From Arsenicicoccus sp. oral taxon 190 (GTDB lineage: Bacteria; Actinomycetota; Actinomycetes; Actinomycetales; Dermatophilaceae): a DNA stretch of 64,000 nt. The notes below the pieces were generated by a model. That model saw only the letters and a program-made list of their open reading frames with translations. It had not been told where the DNA came from and made no database searches. Made by a program: the position numbers and the translations under genes. Every line of letters begins with the position of its first letter. Position 1 is the stretch's first letter. This document shows, piece by piece, positions 53,039 to 61,206 of this stretch. Location: assembly GCF_001189535.1 (NCBI RefSeq), contig NZ_CP012070.1, positions 186,001-250,000 on the forward strand. Reading direction: 5' to 3'.

Positions 53039-53545
53039 ATGACGACCGCGCCCGACGCCACCTCCCCCTCCGACCTCCCGCGCCGCAGCCGTGAGGTGCA
53101 GGCCGCGCTCGAGTCCGCCGGCGCCTCCGGCCGGATCCGCCTGCTCCCCGACTCGGCCCGCACCGCTCGGGAGGCGGCGGACGCGATGGGGTGTGACGTC
53201 GGCGCCATCGCCAACTCGCTCGTGATCATGGCCGACGGGGCGCCGATCCTCGCGCTGACCAGCGGGGCGCACCGGGTCGACTTCGAGGTCCTCGAGCGAG
53301 CCCTCGGGGTGGTCGAGGCGCACATGGCCAACGCCGACGAGGTGCGTTCGGCCACAGGGCAGGTCATCGGTGGCGTGGCTCCGCTGGGTCACCCGGCGCC
53401 GCTGCGCACCGCGGTCGACGAGGCGCTGCGCGGGCATGAGCAGCTGTGGGCCGCCGGCGGCACGCCGCACACCCTCTTCCCGACGACCTTCGACGAGCTC
53501 GTGCGCATCACGGGCGGCGAGGTCGTGCAGGTCGCCCACGACTGA
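53039..53545 (+). CDS. YbaK/ProX-type aminoacyl-tRNA deacylase
   Basis: A 168-residue YbaK/EbsC-like protein. RTAREAADAMGCDVGAIANSLVIMADGAPILALTSG and the later RSATGQVIGGVAPLGHPAPL (the conserved GVxPxGH) mark the family. The domain hydrolyses wrongly charged tRNAs such as Cys- or Ala-tRNA(Pro). Length fits a free-standing deacylase. Start is ATG 53039, directly after CCGT. Confidence 0.85.
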   Translation: MTTAPDATSPSDLPRRSREVQAALESAGASGRIRLLPDSARTAREAADAMGCDVGAIANSLVIMADGAPILALTSGAHRVDFEVLERALGVVEAHMANADEVRSATGQVIGGVAPLGHPAPLRTAVDEALRGHEQLWAAGGTPHTLFPTTFDELVRITGGEVVQVAHD

Positions 53546-53561
53546 CGCCCACCCCCGCCGC

Positions 53562-53600
53562 CGCTGCCGCTGCCGCTGCTGCTGCTGCTGCTGCTGCTGG
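53562..53600. repeat. GCTGCC/CTG trinucleotide run
   Basis: A run of GCCGCTGCC followed by nine consecutive CTG units, non-coding, just after the deacylase gene stop. It borders a palindromic regulatory pair. Confidence 0.7.
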
Positions 53601-53671
53601 CGCCATTGGTCACCAATGACGTTATGGATCGTTCACATCGGGGCCGATCCGGTCATTGGTGACCAATGGCG
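53601..53671. promoter_or_regulatory. Paired ATTGGTnACCAAT palindromes in a 20-bp inverted repeat
   Basis: CGCCATTGGTCACCAATGAC (53601-53620) and its exact reverse complement (53652-53671) bracket 31 bases. Each arm contains a 13-base palindrome ATTGGTnACCAAT (53605-53617 and 53655-53667). The layout suggests two operator sites for a dimeric repressor at the promoter of the following hypothetical gene, whose ATG is 34 bases on. The regulator is not identified in the window. Confidence 0.7.
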
Positions 53672-53704
53672 AGGCCAGGGGGCGTCGTGAGGCAGGATGG
53701 GCGG

Positions 53705-54130
53705 ATGCTGACGCTCGAGCTGGCCCGTCGCCTCGCCGCGGCAGGCGTGCTGTGGGAGCCGCGGCCGGGCGACCGGTTCGCGATCGACGTCGACACCCTC
53801 GCCGACCAGACCTACTGGATCAGCGACCTGACGATCGAGCTGCACCACTACGCCGACCAGTCCGTCCTCGGCTTCAACGGCACCACCGAGTGGGCCCTCG
53901 ACTCGGTAGGCCTGGACCAGACCGTCTGGCTGCCCCGCGAGGACCAGCTGCGCGAGCTCCTCGGCGACCGCCTCCGGTCGGTGCACCGCGAGACCGAGCA
54001 CCCCGAGACCGAGGACCCCGAGCCACAGCCCGTATGGCGGGTCGTCACCGACGACGGGCAGCGGCAACGGCATACGAGGCACACGGACCTCGAGTGCGCC
54101 TATGCCGAGGCGCTGCTCGACCTGTGCTGA
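53705..54130 (+). CDS. Hypothetical protein (141 residues)
   Basis: A 141-residue soluble acidic protein: LARRLAAAGVLWEPRPGDRFAI, TYWISDLTIELHHYADQSVLGFNGTTEWALDSVG, VWLPREDQLRELLGDRL. I recall similar small actinobacterial proteins of unknown function, sometimes wrongly labelled as pilus assembly proteins. A start 13 codons upstream (MARPGGVVRQDG) would lie within the palindromic operator, so MLTLELARR is preferred. Confidence 0.7.
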   Translation: MLTLELARRLAAAGVLWEPRPGDRFAIDVDTLADQTYWISDLTIELHHYADQSVLGFNGTTEWALDSVGLDQTVWLPREDQLRELLGDRLRSVHRETEHPETEDPEPQPVWRVVTDDGQRQRHTRHTDLECAYAEALLDLC

Positions 54131-54229
54131 CCTGCCGCGGGGAAGACGATCGCCGCCGGCGGCGTTGACCGGGTGTCCGCCCCGCGCAGTCCCCGACGGC
54201 CGCGGAGCACCGCCAGCGAGGAGTCCCCG

Positions 54230-56125
54230 ATGAGCACCAGCGTGAGCCCTGCCACGCGCGACGCCGACGACGCCAGCGACGCCGGCCAGGGCGCCGGCCG
54301 CGACGGCACCGCCTCCGACCCCGCCCGCCCCGAGGGTCTCTTCGCGTCGCTGGCCCACATCATCCGGTTCACGAGCGAGCTGCGCCCCTACTACCTGGGG
54401 GTCGCGGCGTGCGCCGTGGTCACCGCGACGGCGGGGCTCGCGACCCCCTTCCTGGTGGGGCGGGCCACGGACCTCATCGTCGGCGCGGTGCGCGATGGGC
54501 GGGGCACGAGCGTGCTGCCGACGCTGGCGGTGCTCACGCTCGCCATCCTCGCGGCGGAGCTGATCAGCACGCTGGTGTCCAACATCGGGGGCTACACCGG
54601 CGACGTGCTCAGCAACCGGATCCGCGCGATCCTGTCTACGCGCTACCTCGACAAGCTGCTGCGGCTGCCGCAGAGCTGGTTCGACGAGGAGATGACCGGG
54701 TCGATCGTGTCGCGGCTCAACCGGTCGATCACCGAGGTCTCCAACTTCGCGAAGTCGCTGGCCAACACGTTCTTCACGATGCTGATCCAGACCGCCGCGG
54801 TGCTGGTCATCAGCGCGATCTACTACTGGCCGCTGGCGCTGCTGCTGGCCTTCGTGTTCCCCACCTACGTGTGGCTGACCGGGCTCACGTCGCGCACCTG
54901 GCAGCGGCTCGAGGCCGACAAGAACCTCCACGTCGACACCGCCGGGGGTCGCTTCGCCGAGGTGGTGGGGCAGATCCGCGTGGTGCGGTCGTTCACCCGC
55001 GAGCGGCACGAGCTCGACACCTTCACCGACCACTTCCTGCGCACCGACGCCACGACCAAGAAGCAGTCGCGGCACTGGCACACCATGGACGTGATCCGTC
55101 GCGGCGTGCTCAACCTGACCTTCGCCGCGATGTACCTCTTGATCTTCTGGCGCACCCTCGACGGCGGCTTCTCGGTCGGGCAGATGGTGCTGCTGATCCA
55201 GCTGATCGCCATGGCCCGCATGCCCGTCGAGATGATGAGCTGGGTGCTCGACGCGTCGCAGCGGGCGGTGGCGGGGTCGCGCGACTACTTCCGGGTGATG
55301 GCGGCGGCCGAGGTGCAGCACGTCAGCGAGATGCCCGAGCTGCCGGTCCGCGACGAGCACGCGCCGGTGCTGGAGTTCGAGGACGTGCGGTTCGGTTACG
55401 GCGACGGCCCGGACGTGCTGCGCGACGTGACCTTCGACCTGCGGCGCGGCGAGCGGGTCGCCCTGGTCAGCGAGTCCGGCGGCGGCAAGACGACGCTCGT
55501 CAACCTGCTGCTCGGCCTCTATCCCCTGCGCGGCGGGCAGATCCGGATCGACGGGGTCGACATCGCCACGCTCCCCCACGACGAGCTGCGGCGGCGGATC
55601 TCCCTGGTCTTCCAGGACCCCTCGCTCTTCTCGGACACCGTCGGGGAGAACATCCGCTACGGCCACCCCACCGCCACCGAGGACGAGGTCGCCCTCGCGG
55701 CGGAGCGCGCCAACGCCAGCGTCTTCATCGGGGGCCTGGACGGTGAGCTCGACGCCATGATCGGCGAGCGCGGGCTCAAGCTCTCCGGCGGTCAGAAGCA
55801 GCGCATCTCTGTGGCCCGCGCCATGCTCAAGGACGCCTCGGTCCTGGTGCTCGACGAGGCCACCAGCGCCCTGGACACGCGCTCCGAGCGGGCCGTGCAG
55901 GCCGGGCTCGAGCAGCTGATGGCCGGCCGCACCTCGCTGATCATCGCGCACCGGTTGTCGACGATCGCGAGCGTGGACCGGATCGTCACGATCAAGGACG
56001 GCCAGGTGGACGAGATCGGCTCACCGGCCGAGCTGGCCACCTCCGGCGGGGTGTATGCCGAGCTCCTGGCCCTGCAGCGCCGCGGCGAGGACTCCTACCT
56101 CAACGCCTACCAGACGGCGCAGTAA
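54230..56125 (+). CDS. ABC transporter with fused permease and ATPase
   Basis: A 631-residue half-transporter. After an acidic N-terminus, six membrane helices span about 55-335 (YYLGVAACAVVTATAGLATPFLVG first). The ATPase has Walker A SESGGGKTT, in which the first Gly of GxxGxGKT is Ser, Q-loop LVFQDPSLF, signature LSGGQKQRISVARAML, Walker B SVLVLDEATSALD and H-loop IIAHRLST. It is of the lipid/multidrug exporter type and probably works as a homodimer. The substituted Walker A residue may alter but need not abolish activity. Confidence 0.88.
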   Translation: MSTSVSPATRDADDASDAGQGAGRDGTASDPARPEGLFASLAHIIRFTSELRPYYLGVAACAVVTATAGLATPFLVGRATDLIVGAVRDGRGTSVLPTLAVLTLAILAAELISTLVSNIGGYTGDVLSNRIRAILSTRYLDKLLRLPQSWFDEEMTGSIVSRLNRSITEVSNFAKSLANTFFTMLIQTAAVLVISAIYYWPLALLLAFVFPTYVWLTGLTSRTWQRLEADKNLHVDTAGGRFAEVVGQIRVVRSFTRERHELDTFTDHFLRTDATTKKQSRHWHTMDVIRRGVLNLTFAAMYLLIFWRTLDGGFSVGQMVLLIQLIAMARMPVEMMSWVLDASQRAVAGSRDYFRVMAAAEVQHVSEMPELPVRDEHAPVLEFEDVRFGYGDGPDVLRDVTFDLRRGERVALVSESGGGKTTLVNLLLGLYPLRGGQIRIDGVDIATLPHDELRRRISLVFQDPSLFSDTVGENIRYGHPTATEDEVALAAERANASVFIGGLDGELDAMIGERGLKLSGGQKQRISVARAMLKDASVLVLDEATSALDTRSERAVQAGLEQLMAGRTSLIIAHRLSTIASVDRIVTIKDGQVDEIGSPAELATSGGVYAELLALQRRGEDSYLNAYQTAQ

Positions 56126-56185
56126 CCCGCCTCAGCCCGCCTCAGCCCGCCGCAGCTCGCCTCAGCCGCCGCCGGCGCTCCCGCC

Positions 56186-57790
56186 TCACAGCCGGTGGCC
56201 GCGCACCGTCGCCCGCCCGGCGCGCTTGGCGGAGTACATCGACTGGTCGGCGCGCTGCAGCAGCTCGACGGCGTCCACGCGGGTCCCGTCCTCGGTGGTG
56301 GCGTATCCCACGCTGGCCGAGACCATCCCGCGCGGGATCAGCTCGGCGGCCGCGTCCTCGACCGCGACGATGACCTCGTGGCCGAGCTGCTCGAGCCGGG
56401 CGACGGCGGCGTCGCCGGTCACGTGCACCACGAACTCGTCGCCGCCCCAGCGAGCCGCGGCCGCGTCGCTGGGCAGGACCGCCCGCAGCGCCTCCGCCGC
56501 CGCGAGAAGCACCTCGTCGCCGACGGCGTGCCCGAAGACGTCGTTGACGGTCTTGAACCGGTCCAGGTCGATGAGCAGCGCGCCGGCCGGCATACCGTCC
56601 GGGAGCTCGTCGAACGCGAGCTGCCAGTATCCGTTGCGGTTGAGCAGCCCGGTCAGGGCGTCGTGCCGCGCGAGCCAGTGCATGTCGTTGCGCTCGGTGA
56701 TGCGGTCGGTGGCGGCGTGGCCGGCCGCGGCGAGGGCGCTGAGCGCCTCGCGTTCGTGGCAGGGCAGGGACACGTCGTAGGTGCGCAGGGTCGCCCGCAG
56801 CCAGCGCGTCTCCGCGGCGTGGCTGTGGTCGAGCGGGGCGGTCGGCTGGCCGGGTGACGACAGCGGCAACCAGAGCTTGCGGCGGTTGCGCAGCGGCGGC
56901 TCGGTGGTGATGTCCACGGTGCAGGCGGGTGCGAGGGCGGTCGCGGCCTGGAGCACGACGCGCTCGACCTCCACCAGCTCCTCGGCCGAGGCGAGCCGGG
57001 TGATGGCGTTCAGCAGGATCCAGTTGGACTGCTGGCCGTCGGCGCGCTCGACCGTGACGCGGACGAGGCGCGCCACCAGCACCAGCGGCAGCGCGAGCAC
57101 GATCGCCGCCTCGACCGGCGGTGACATCCAGAGCGCGAGCCCGGCGAGCACGCCCAGCCCCGCCCCCACCAGGGCGGCGAGACCCAGGGAGGACCACCGC
57201 ACCGGCGCGCCCAGCTGCCCCGAGATCCACCGCGACGCCAGGTCGCTGAGGATCGACTCCACCAGCCCGTATGCCGCCCCCACCGTCAGCCCCACCACCG
57301 CGCTGCGGTCGGCGCGGCTGGTCGGCCAGCCGCCGGCGGTCACGGCGACCTGCAGGCCCGCTGCGGCCACGCCGGGGAAGGTCCGCAGCGCCGTGTTGAG
57401 CAGGGCGATCGACAGGTAGTGGCGCTGGACGAGCTCGAGCGCCAGCGAGCTGGCCAGCCACAGCGCGGTGCCGGGGCCGGGGCCCAGCGCGGCGAGCGCG
57501 AGGACCAGGACCCCGCCCTCGAGGATGGTCTCGTTGGCGATGCCGGCGCGGCGGATGACGATGGGGTTGAGGCCGGCCCAGAACCGCAGCCCCACCAGGA
57601 GTGCCACGAACCCGGCGTGCTCCCCCAGTGCCAGGAACGGCGGGGAACCCAGCGCGACCGCCGTGACGAGGACCAGCCCCGCGCCGACGAGCCCGAGATG
57701 CGCACAGCGCGTGGTCGTCGTCCAGCCCCGCCCGGGCAGGCCGAGCCGCTGCAGCAGCAGCTCGTCGAGGCGTTCTCGCTGCACCGTCAC
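56186..57790 (-). CDS. Membrane diguanylate cyclase (GGDEF protein)
   Basis: A 534-residue protein. The N-terminal half has about eight hydrophobic helices (roughly 30-255), a linker follows (265-370), and a GGDEF domain lies at the C-terminus (ALLIDLDRFKTVNDVFGHAVGDEVL, then RWGGDEFVVHV). The active-site motif is complete, so it should make c-di-GMP. The RxxD inhibitory site is missing at the usual position (LPSDAAAARWGGDEF). It ends in a short basic tail. Upstream, a long gap of 417 bases precedes the divergent Fic gene. Confidence 0.88.
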   Translation of the reverse strand: MTVQRERLDELLLQRLGLPGRGWTTTTRCAHLGLVGAGLVLVTAVALGSPPFLALGEHAGFVALLVGLRFWAGLNPIVIRRAGIANETILEGGVLVLALAALGPGPGTALWLASSLALELVQRHYLSIALLNTALRTFPGVAAAGLQVAVTAGGWPTSRADRSAVVGLTVGAAYGLVESILSDLASRWISGQLGAPVRWSSLGLAALVGAGLGVLAGLALWMSPPVEAAIVLALPLVLVARLVRVTVERADGQQSNWILLNAITRLASAEELVEVERVVLQAATALAPACTVDITTEPPLRNRRKLWLPLSSPGQPTAPLDHSHAAETRWLRATLRTYDVSLPCHEREALSALAAAGHAATDRITERNDMHWLARHDALTGLLNRNGYWQLAFDELPDGMPAGALLIDLDRFKTVNDVFGHAVGDEVLLAAAEALRAVLPSDAAAARWGGDEFVVHVTGDAAVARLEQLGHEVIVAVEDAAAELIPRGMVSASVGYATTEDGTRVDAVELLQRADQSMYSAKRAGRATVRGHRL

Positions 57791-58207
57791 CCCCTGTGCA
57801 CTCTGAGTGAGGGGTTTACCTTGGCACGCGGACGGTCGGGGTGCCGGGTCGAAGCGCGCCGCCGGGGCGGGGGTGGCGGGGTGGGCGGCGGATCAGTTTG
57901 CGGGTCAGGACAATTCGGACCTGCAGCGCGTTCCTGAATCGCGCCACCCGCGGCCAGGCCAAGCACTGGTGCCCGTGCATGCTCGAGGCGCGGCCTGATG
58001 TCGGCTGGCTCCGCCCTTGGTTCAGGCCACGCTCCCAATGGCCCGGGTTCCGACTTGGAGTTCTCGGCGAACGCTCCAACGCATACCCACAATGCAGGCC
58101 ATCGCTCCAACACAGATACGTCTATAGTTGGAGTATCGCCGTCACGCTCCAAGTGGTTGGGATAGAGACCCGCTCCCAACGATCTCCCATCGAGTTAGGA
58201 GTCTCGC
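57791..58207. other. Intergenic region with repeated GCTCCAA boxes before the Fic gene
   Basis: No gene is seen. The word GCTCC(C)AA occurs near 58031, 58073, 58104, 58146 and 58172, and its inverse TTGGAG near 58055 and 58128. GCTCCAAC (58104-58111) and GTTGGAG (58127-58133) form an inverted pair around a possible -10 element TATAGT (58123-58128). This looks like an operator cluster for the Fic promoter. Confidence 0.6.
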
Positions 58208-59392
58208 GTGGACCCGTCAGACTTCATCGACAGCCAGTTCGGCGCTGCGGTGCGCCGCCCTGGGGACAGGTGGGCCTTCACGCACTACCAACCGAAGCCC
58301 ATCCCCCGAAGCCTCACGCTGCCGATGCACGTGGTGATGGCGCTATCGGAGGCCGACACGGCCCTTGGCAACCTGGCCGGGCTCAGCACCCTCATCACCG
58401 ATCCGAGCACGCTCATCGGGCCCTACCTGCGTCGCGAGGCTCTCGCTTCGTCTCGCATCGAAGGCACCCAAGCCTCGCTGTCGGACCTCCTTCAGGCCGA
58501 GGTCGACGCCCAGGCGGGCAGTGATGACGTCGATGAGGTTCGCCGGTACCTGGACGCCACCGACCTTGCCTACCGCCTCAGCGCAGAGCTCCCCATCACC
58601 CAGCGGCTCATCCTGGAAGTTCACGAGACCCTGCTCCGTGGCGTCCGCGGGGAGGAGAAGAATCCTGGCGCTTTCCGACTCACACCCGTGTGGGTCGGCC
58701 ACGCCGGCGCGACTCCGGAGACCGCCACCTACGTGCCGCCGCTCCCCGACGAGATCGGGGCGCTCCTGACCGACTGGGAGCGATTCGTAAATGAACCCGC
58801 CCCCACCCTCCCTGTCCTCGTCCACGCGGCGATGATGCACTATCAGTTCGAGACCATCCACCCCTTCTTGGATGGCAACGGCCGCATCGGTCGCTTGCTC
58901 ATCAACGTGATACTGAAGGAGCGAGGGCGCCTCCCCCATCCGCTCCTCTACCTGTCGAGCTACTTCGAGGCCCACCGGCAGGAGTACTACGCCGCGCTCC
59001 AGGGCGTGCGTGAGCGTGGTGACATCGACAGCTGGCTCCACTTCTTCCTGCACGCCGTCACCGAGCAGGCGAACGATGGCGTGGCTAGGTCGAAACGGCT
59101 GATCGGAATCAGAGAAGGCTACCGGGCCCGCGTAGCGCAGGACCGATCGCGTCTGCCGGCGCTGGTGGAGCTCATCGTCCACAACCCCTTCTTGACTGTA
59201 CGGTCTGTACAGGCAGCGCTGGAGGTGACCAACCAGGGGGCGCGCAACCTCATCCGTCGCGCCGAGGACCAAGGTTTTGTTCGCAGTCTGGGCACCTTCG
59301 GACGCGGCGGTCGGGAGACCTGGCTCGCACAGGAGGTGTTCGACGTGCTGGAGGCACCCATGCTCTATGCGGACCCTCCTGCCCTCGACTAG
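58208..59392 (+). CDS. Fic-family protein with winged-helix C-terminus
   Basis: A 394-residue Fic protein. The inhibitory helix carries S81-S82-R83-I84-E85-G86, the class II (S/T)xxxE(G/N)-like motif. The catalytic loop is HPFLDGNGRIGR with H218, intact, so it should AMPylate a target or itself. The C-terminal 90 residues (LPALVELIVHNPFLTVRSVQ, then GARNLIRRAEDQGFVRSLG) look like a winged helix, which would let the protein bind its own promoter. Start is GTG with AGGAG seven bases upstream. Confidence 0.88.
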   Translation: MDPSDFIDSQFGAAVRRPGDRWAFTHYQPKPIPRSLTLPMHVVMALSEADTALGNLAGLSTLITDPSTLIGPYLRREALASSRIEGTQASLSDLLQAEVDAQAGSDDVDEVRRYLDATDLAYRLSAELPITQRLILEVHETLLRGVRGEEKNPGAFRLTPVWVGHAGATPETATYVPPLPDEIGALLTDWERFVNEPAPTLPVLVHAAMMHYQFETIHPFLDGNGRIGRLLINVILKERGRLPHPLLYLSSYFEAHRQEYYAALQGVRERGDIDSWLHFFLHAVTEQANDGVARSKRLIGIREGYRARVAQDRSRLPALVELIVHNPFLTVRSVQAALEVTNQGARNLIRRAEDQGFVRSLGTFGRGGRETWLAQEVFDVLEAPMLYADPPALD

Positions 59393-59473
59393 CCGCCACC
59401 TGGCCGAGGGCCATCACCCCGCCGCTCGAAGACGTACGCAAAGCCCCTGGGCTGCACAGACGGCCCAGGAGGA

Positions 59474-59499
59474 GGGACTCGAACCCTCAACCACCTGTT
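59474..59499 (-). repeat. 26-bp duplicate of tRNA-Thr 3' half (attachment-site-like)
   Basis: Twenty-six bases identical to 60305-60330 inside the tRNA-Thr gene (anticodon-arm end, variable loop and T-arm). The similarity extends a few bases on either side (GGAGGAGGG versus GGAGAAGGG). Such a direct copy of a tRNA 3' part usually marks the far end of an integrated element. Confidence 0.7.
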
Positions 59500-59834
59500 C
59501 CCGAGGCGTCGGCTACGGGGCGGGACGAGTCGGGCCGGATACCCGCTCTGACCTGCTCAGACGTCTGTCCACCCGCCCTGATCTGCACAGTCACCACTTT
59601 GGGCACGCCGCCCCACCCCGACTCGCCGGTTTCGGACCTAAAACGGACCGGTTGCGACTCAGCAATCGACCCCGCCACTCGCGCCCCGTACGCCCATGCC
59701 GAGCCTCGCGACCGGCTCGTCTACCCGCCCGCCCCGAACTTCGCGAGCGGCCGGCTAAACCCTACGGAGGATGCTCCGCAGCGCATCGAGGCAGACGGCA
59801 CGCGACCGGCGCAACTTCGCCCCGCACGCGACTC

Positions 59835-59930
59835 CATGACCTGTGGCACGTGTTCGCCCGCGTCTACCTCGCGGCGGGCGTCAGCAGTGACGCCGACGTT
59901 CACTGCCTGTCGCCCCTGGCCTCATCACGT
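59835..59930 (+). pseudogene. Tyrosine recombinase (integrase) remnant
   Basis: A short frame reads RLHDLWHVFARVYLAAGVSS and continues DADVHCLSPLA, which follows the integrase box HDLRHTFA...LLAAGVS. The catalytic HxxR Arg is replaced by Trp (HDLWH). No upstream Arg box or downstream Tyr remains. Only about 30 residues can be recognised. Confidence 0.45.
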
Positions 59931-59953
59931 ACCCGTTCCCGATCAGGGCCGGT

Positions 59954-60157
59954 TTGCAGGGGAAGATCACGCTCCCCGAGAATCTGTCGCGACGTGAGGC
60001 CGAGAGAATCAGCGCGTTCATCAAGACCCTGGCCTTCGAGGCCGAGGTCGTGGATGACACACGCCGCGAGATTGCGTCAACGGCCTACCGACGGCAGAGC
60101 AGTGATGAGCCCGCCCGCCGAGATGAATCAAGCACCTGGGGAACCGGCTCGTCTTAA
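59954..60157 (+). pseudogene. C-terminal remnant of an unknown small-domain protein
   Basis: The frame reads MQGKITLPENLSRREAERIS, then AFIKTLAFEAEVV, followed by low-complexity sequence. Upstream in frame are YPFPIRAGLQ. Similar ends (LPxDLTxxEAERIxxFIxxLA) occur at the C-termini of various bacterial proteins of unknown function. No full gene exists here, so it is probably cargo of the decayed element. Confidence 0.4.
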
Positions 60158-60295
60158 GGCGAGCCGCTAACCGGGAGCAGCCCACAACTCAGTTTGGGGG
60201 GGCTCCTCGGCGTGTCGGACCCGAAACAGGCCTGGAAGGGGCTGAGACGGGTGACCCGTGAAGCCGAGAAACGGGCTGTGACCTGCGGGAACAGA

Positions 60296-60367
60296 GCTGG
60301 AGAAGGGACTCGAACCCTCAACCACCTGTTTACAAGACAGGTGCGCTACCGATTGCGCCACTCCAGC
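60296..60367 (-). tRNA. tRNA-Thr (anticodon TGT)
   Basis: On the reverse strand a 72-base cloverleaf starts GCTGGAG and ends CTCCAGC (7-bp acceptor). The D-arm is GCGCAATCGGTAGCGC, the anticodon stem-loop is CCTGT-CTTGTAA-ACAGG with anticodon TGT, and the T-arm is AGGGTTCGAGTCCCT. No CCA is encoded. Its 3' part is duplicated at 59474-59499, marking it as an integration site. Confidence 0.95.
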
Positions 60368-60472
60368 GGGATGACGGTGGCCCCTACGGGCGGGCTTCCG
60401 TCATACGTGCCGTCCGATCCTAGTGGGGGCGGTCGGCCGGGACGAACTCCCCTGCACCCGACCCCGACGCCA

Positions 60473-60515
60473 GAGGGCCCGCTCCCTCCCCCGAGTCGGG
60501 GTGGAGCGGGCCCTC
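60473..60515 (-). terminator. Terminator of first Rpf-like gene
   Basis: GAGGGCCCGCTCC (60473-60485) pairs perfectly with 60503-60515 around a 17-base loop, 33 bases beyond the Rpf-like gene stop on the reverse strand. Confidence 0.75.
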
Positions 60516-60547
60516 CGCGAGCTGAGCAGGCGCCGGGGCGCCCGGGA

Positions 60548-61078
60548 TCAGCGGCGGACGTAGACGCGCACGTAGTAGCGCTTTCCCGAGCGGGTGTAGC
60601 GCTTCTTCATGACGTAACGCTTCTTGGAGACGTAGCGCTTCTTCTTGACGACGCGCTTCTTGGTGGTCTTGACGACGCGCTGGACCGGCTTGCGGACGGT
60701 CGAGCGGGACGCGGTCGCACCGGCGCGGCGCGAGCAGACCGGCCAGGCGCCGGGGCCCTGGGAGGCCATGACGCGCTCGGCGATGGCGATCTGCTGGGCG
60801 CGGGAGGCGCGGTTGGCGGTGGGGGCGTAGGCGCCGCCGCCGTAGCCGAGCCACGTGGAGCGGGTGAACTGCAGGCCGCCGTAGAAGCCGTTGCCGGTGT
60901 TGATCGACCAGTTGCCGCCGGACTCGCACGCCGCGATGGCGTCCCAGTTGGTGGCGGCGGAGGCGGTCGACGCGGTGGCCAGGCCGCCGCCCACGGTGAG
61001 GGCAGCAGCGGTCAGGCCGACGGTGGCGATGCGCTTGGTGGCGCGCTTCGGGGCAGCGTGACGGGGGGTGAAACGCAT
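60548..61078 (-). CDS. Rpf-like transglycosylase with Lys/Tyr/Arg-rich tail
   Basis: A 176-residue secreted protein. A signal peptide (1-42, ending ASA) leads into the resuscitation-promoting-factor domain: NWDAIAACESGGNWSINTGN (catalytic Glu in ACESGG), GFYGGLQFTRSTWLGYGGG and GPGAWPVCS, about 75 residues. The C-terminal 60 residues are strongly basic with repeated KKRYV (VKKKRYVSKKRYVMKKRY) and no LysM or SH3. It cleaves peptidoglycan, and the tail may tether it to anionic wall polymers. A ydaO-type leader precedes it. Confidence 0.88.
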   Translation of the reverse strand: MRFTPRHAAPKRATKRIATVGLTAAALTVGGGLATASTASAATNWDAIAACESGGNWSINTGNGFYGGLQFTRSTWLGYGGGAYAPTANRASRAQQIAIAERVMASQGPGAWPVCSRRAGATASRSTVRKPVQRVVKTTKKRVVKKKRYVSKKRYVMKKRYTRSGKRYYVRVYVRR

Positions 61079-61090
61079 GGTGGGGGGAGT

Positions 61091-61206
61091 TCCTCTCCTG
61101 ACGACGCCTGTGAAGTGAGCTGTCGGGTTCGGGCGGTCAGGTGCCCGGCCGCTGCTGCGGCTTCACCCCAAGACCCTGCGCACAGGGTCGGATTGGGTCC
61201 TCCACG
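61091..61206 (-). promoter_or_regulatory. ydaO-type c-di-AMP riboswitch upstream of Rpf-like gene 1
   Basis: On the reverse strand the leader reads GGAGGACCCAATCC, CTTGGGGTGAAGCCGC, GGGCACCTGACCGCCCGAA, CCCGACAGCTCACTTCACAG and GCGTCGTCAGGAGAGG before the ATG. This is the ydaO/yuaA pattern that precedes rpf genes in Streptomyces. c-di-AMP binding is expected to reduce expression. Confidence 0.75.

Larger units (their letters stand above)
59393..60295. other. Eroded integrative element next to tRNA-Thr
   Basis: A 0.9-kb stretch without an intact gene. It contains a duplicated part of the tRNA-Thr (59474-59499), a tyrosine-recombinase-like remnant near 59840 and a short orphan reading frame near 59954. 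This is the expected scar of an element that entered at the tRNA 3' end and then decayed or was deleted. Confidence 0.55.

Noticed and set aside
53562..53600. Coding low-complexity Leu or Ala tract
   Set aside because: It lies after the deacylase stop and no reading frame with a plausible start covers it.
53601..53671. Small mobile element (MITE) with terminal inverted repeats
   Set aside because: The whole unit is only 71 bases, there is no flanking target duplication, and the nested palindromes fit operator sites better.
57791..58000. c-di-GMP riboswitch upstream of the GGDEF gene
   Set aside because: I searched for the GEMM core and tetraloop receptor by eye and found no convincing match.
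58070..58207. CRISPR-like repeats before the Fic gene
   Set aside because: The GCTCCAA words are 7-8 bases long, irregularly spaced and in both orientations.
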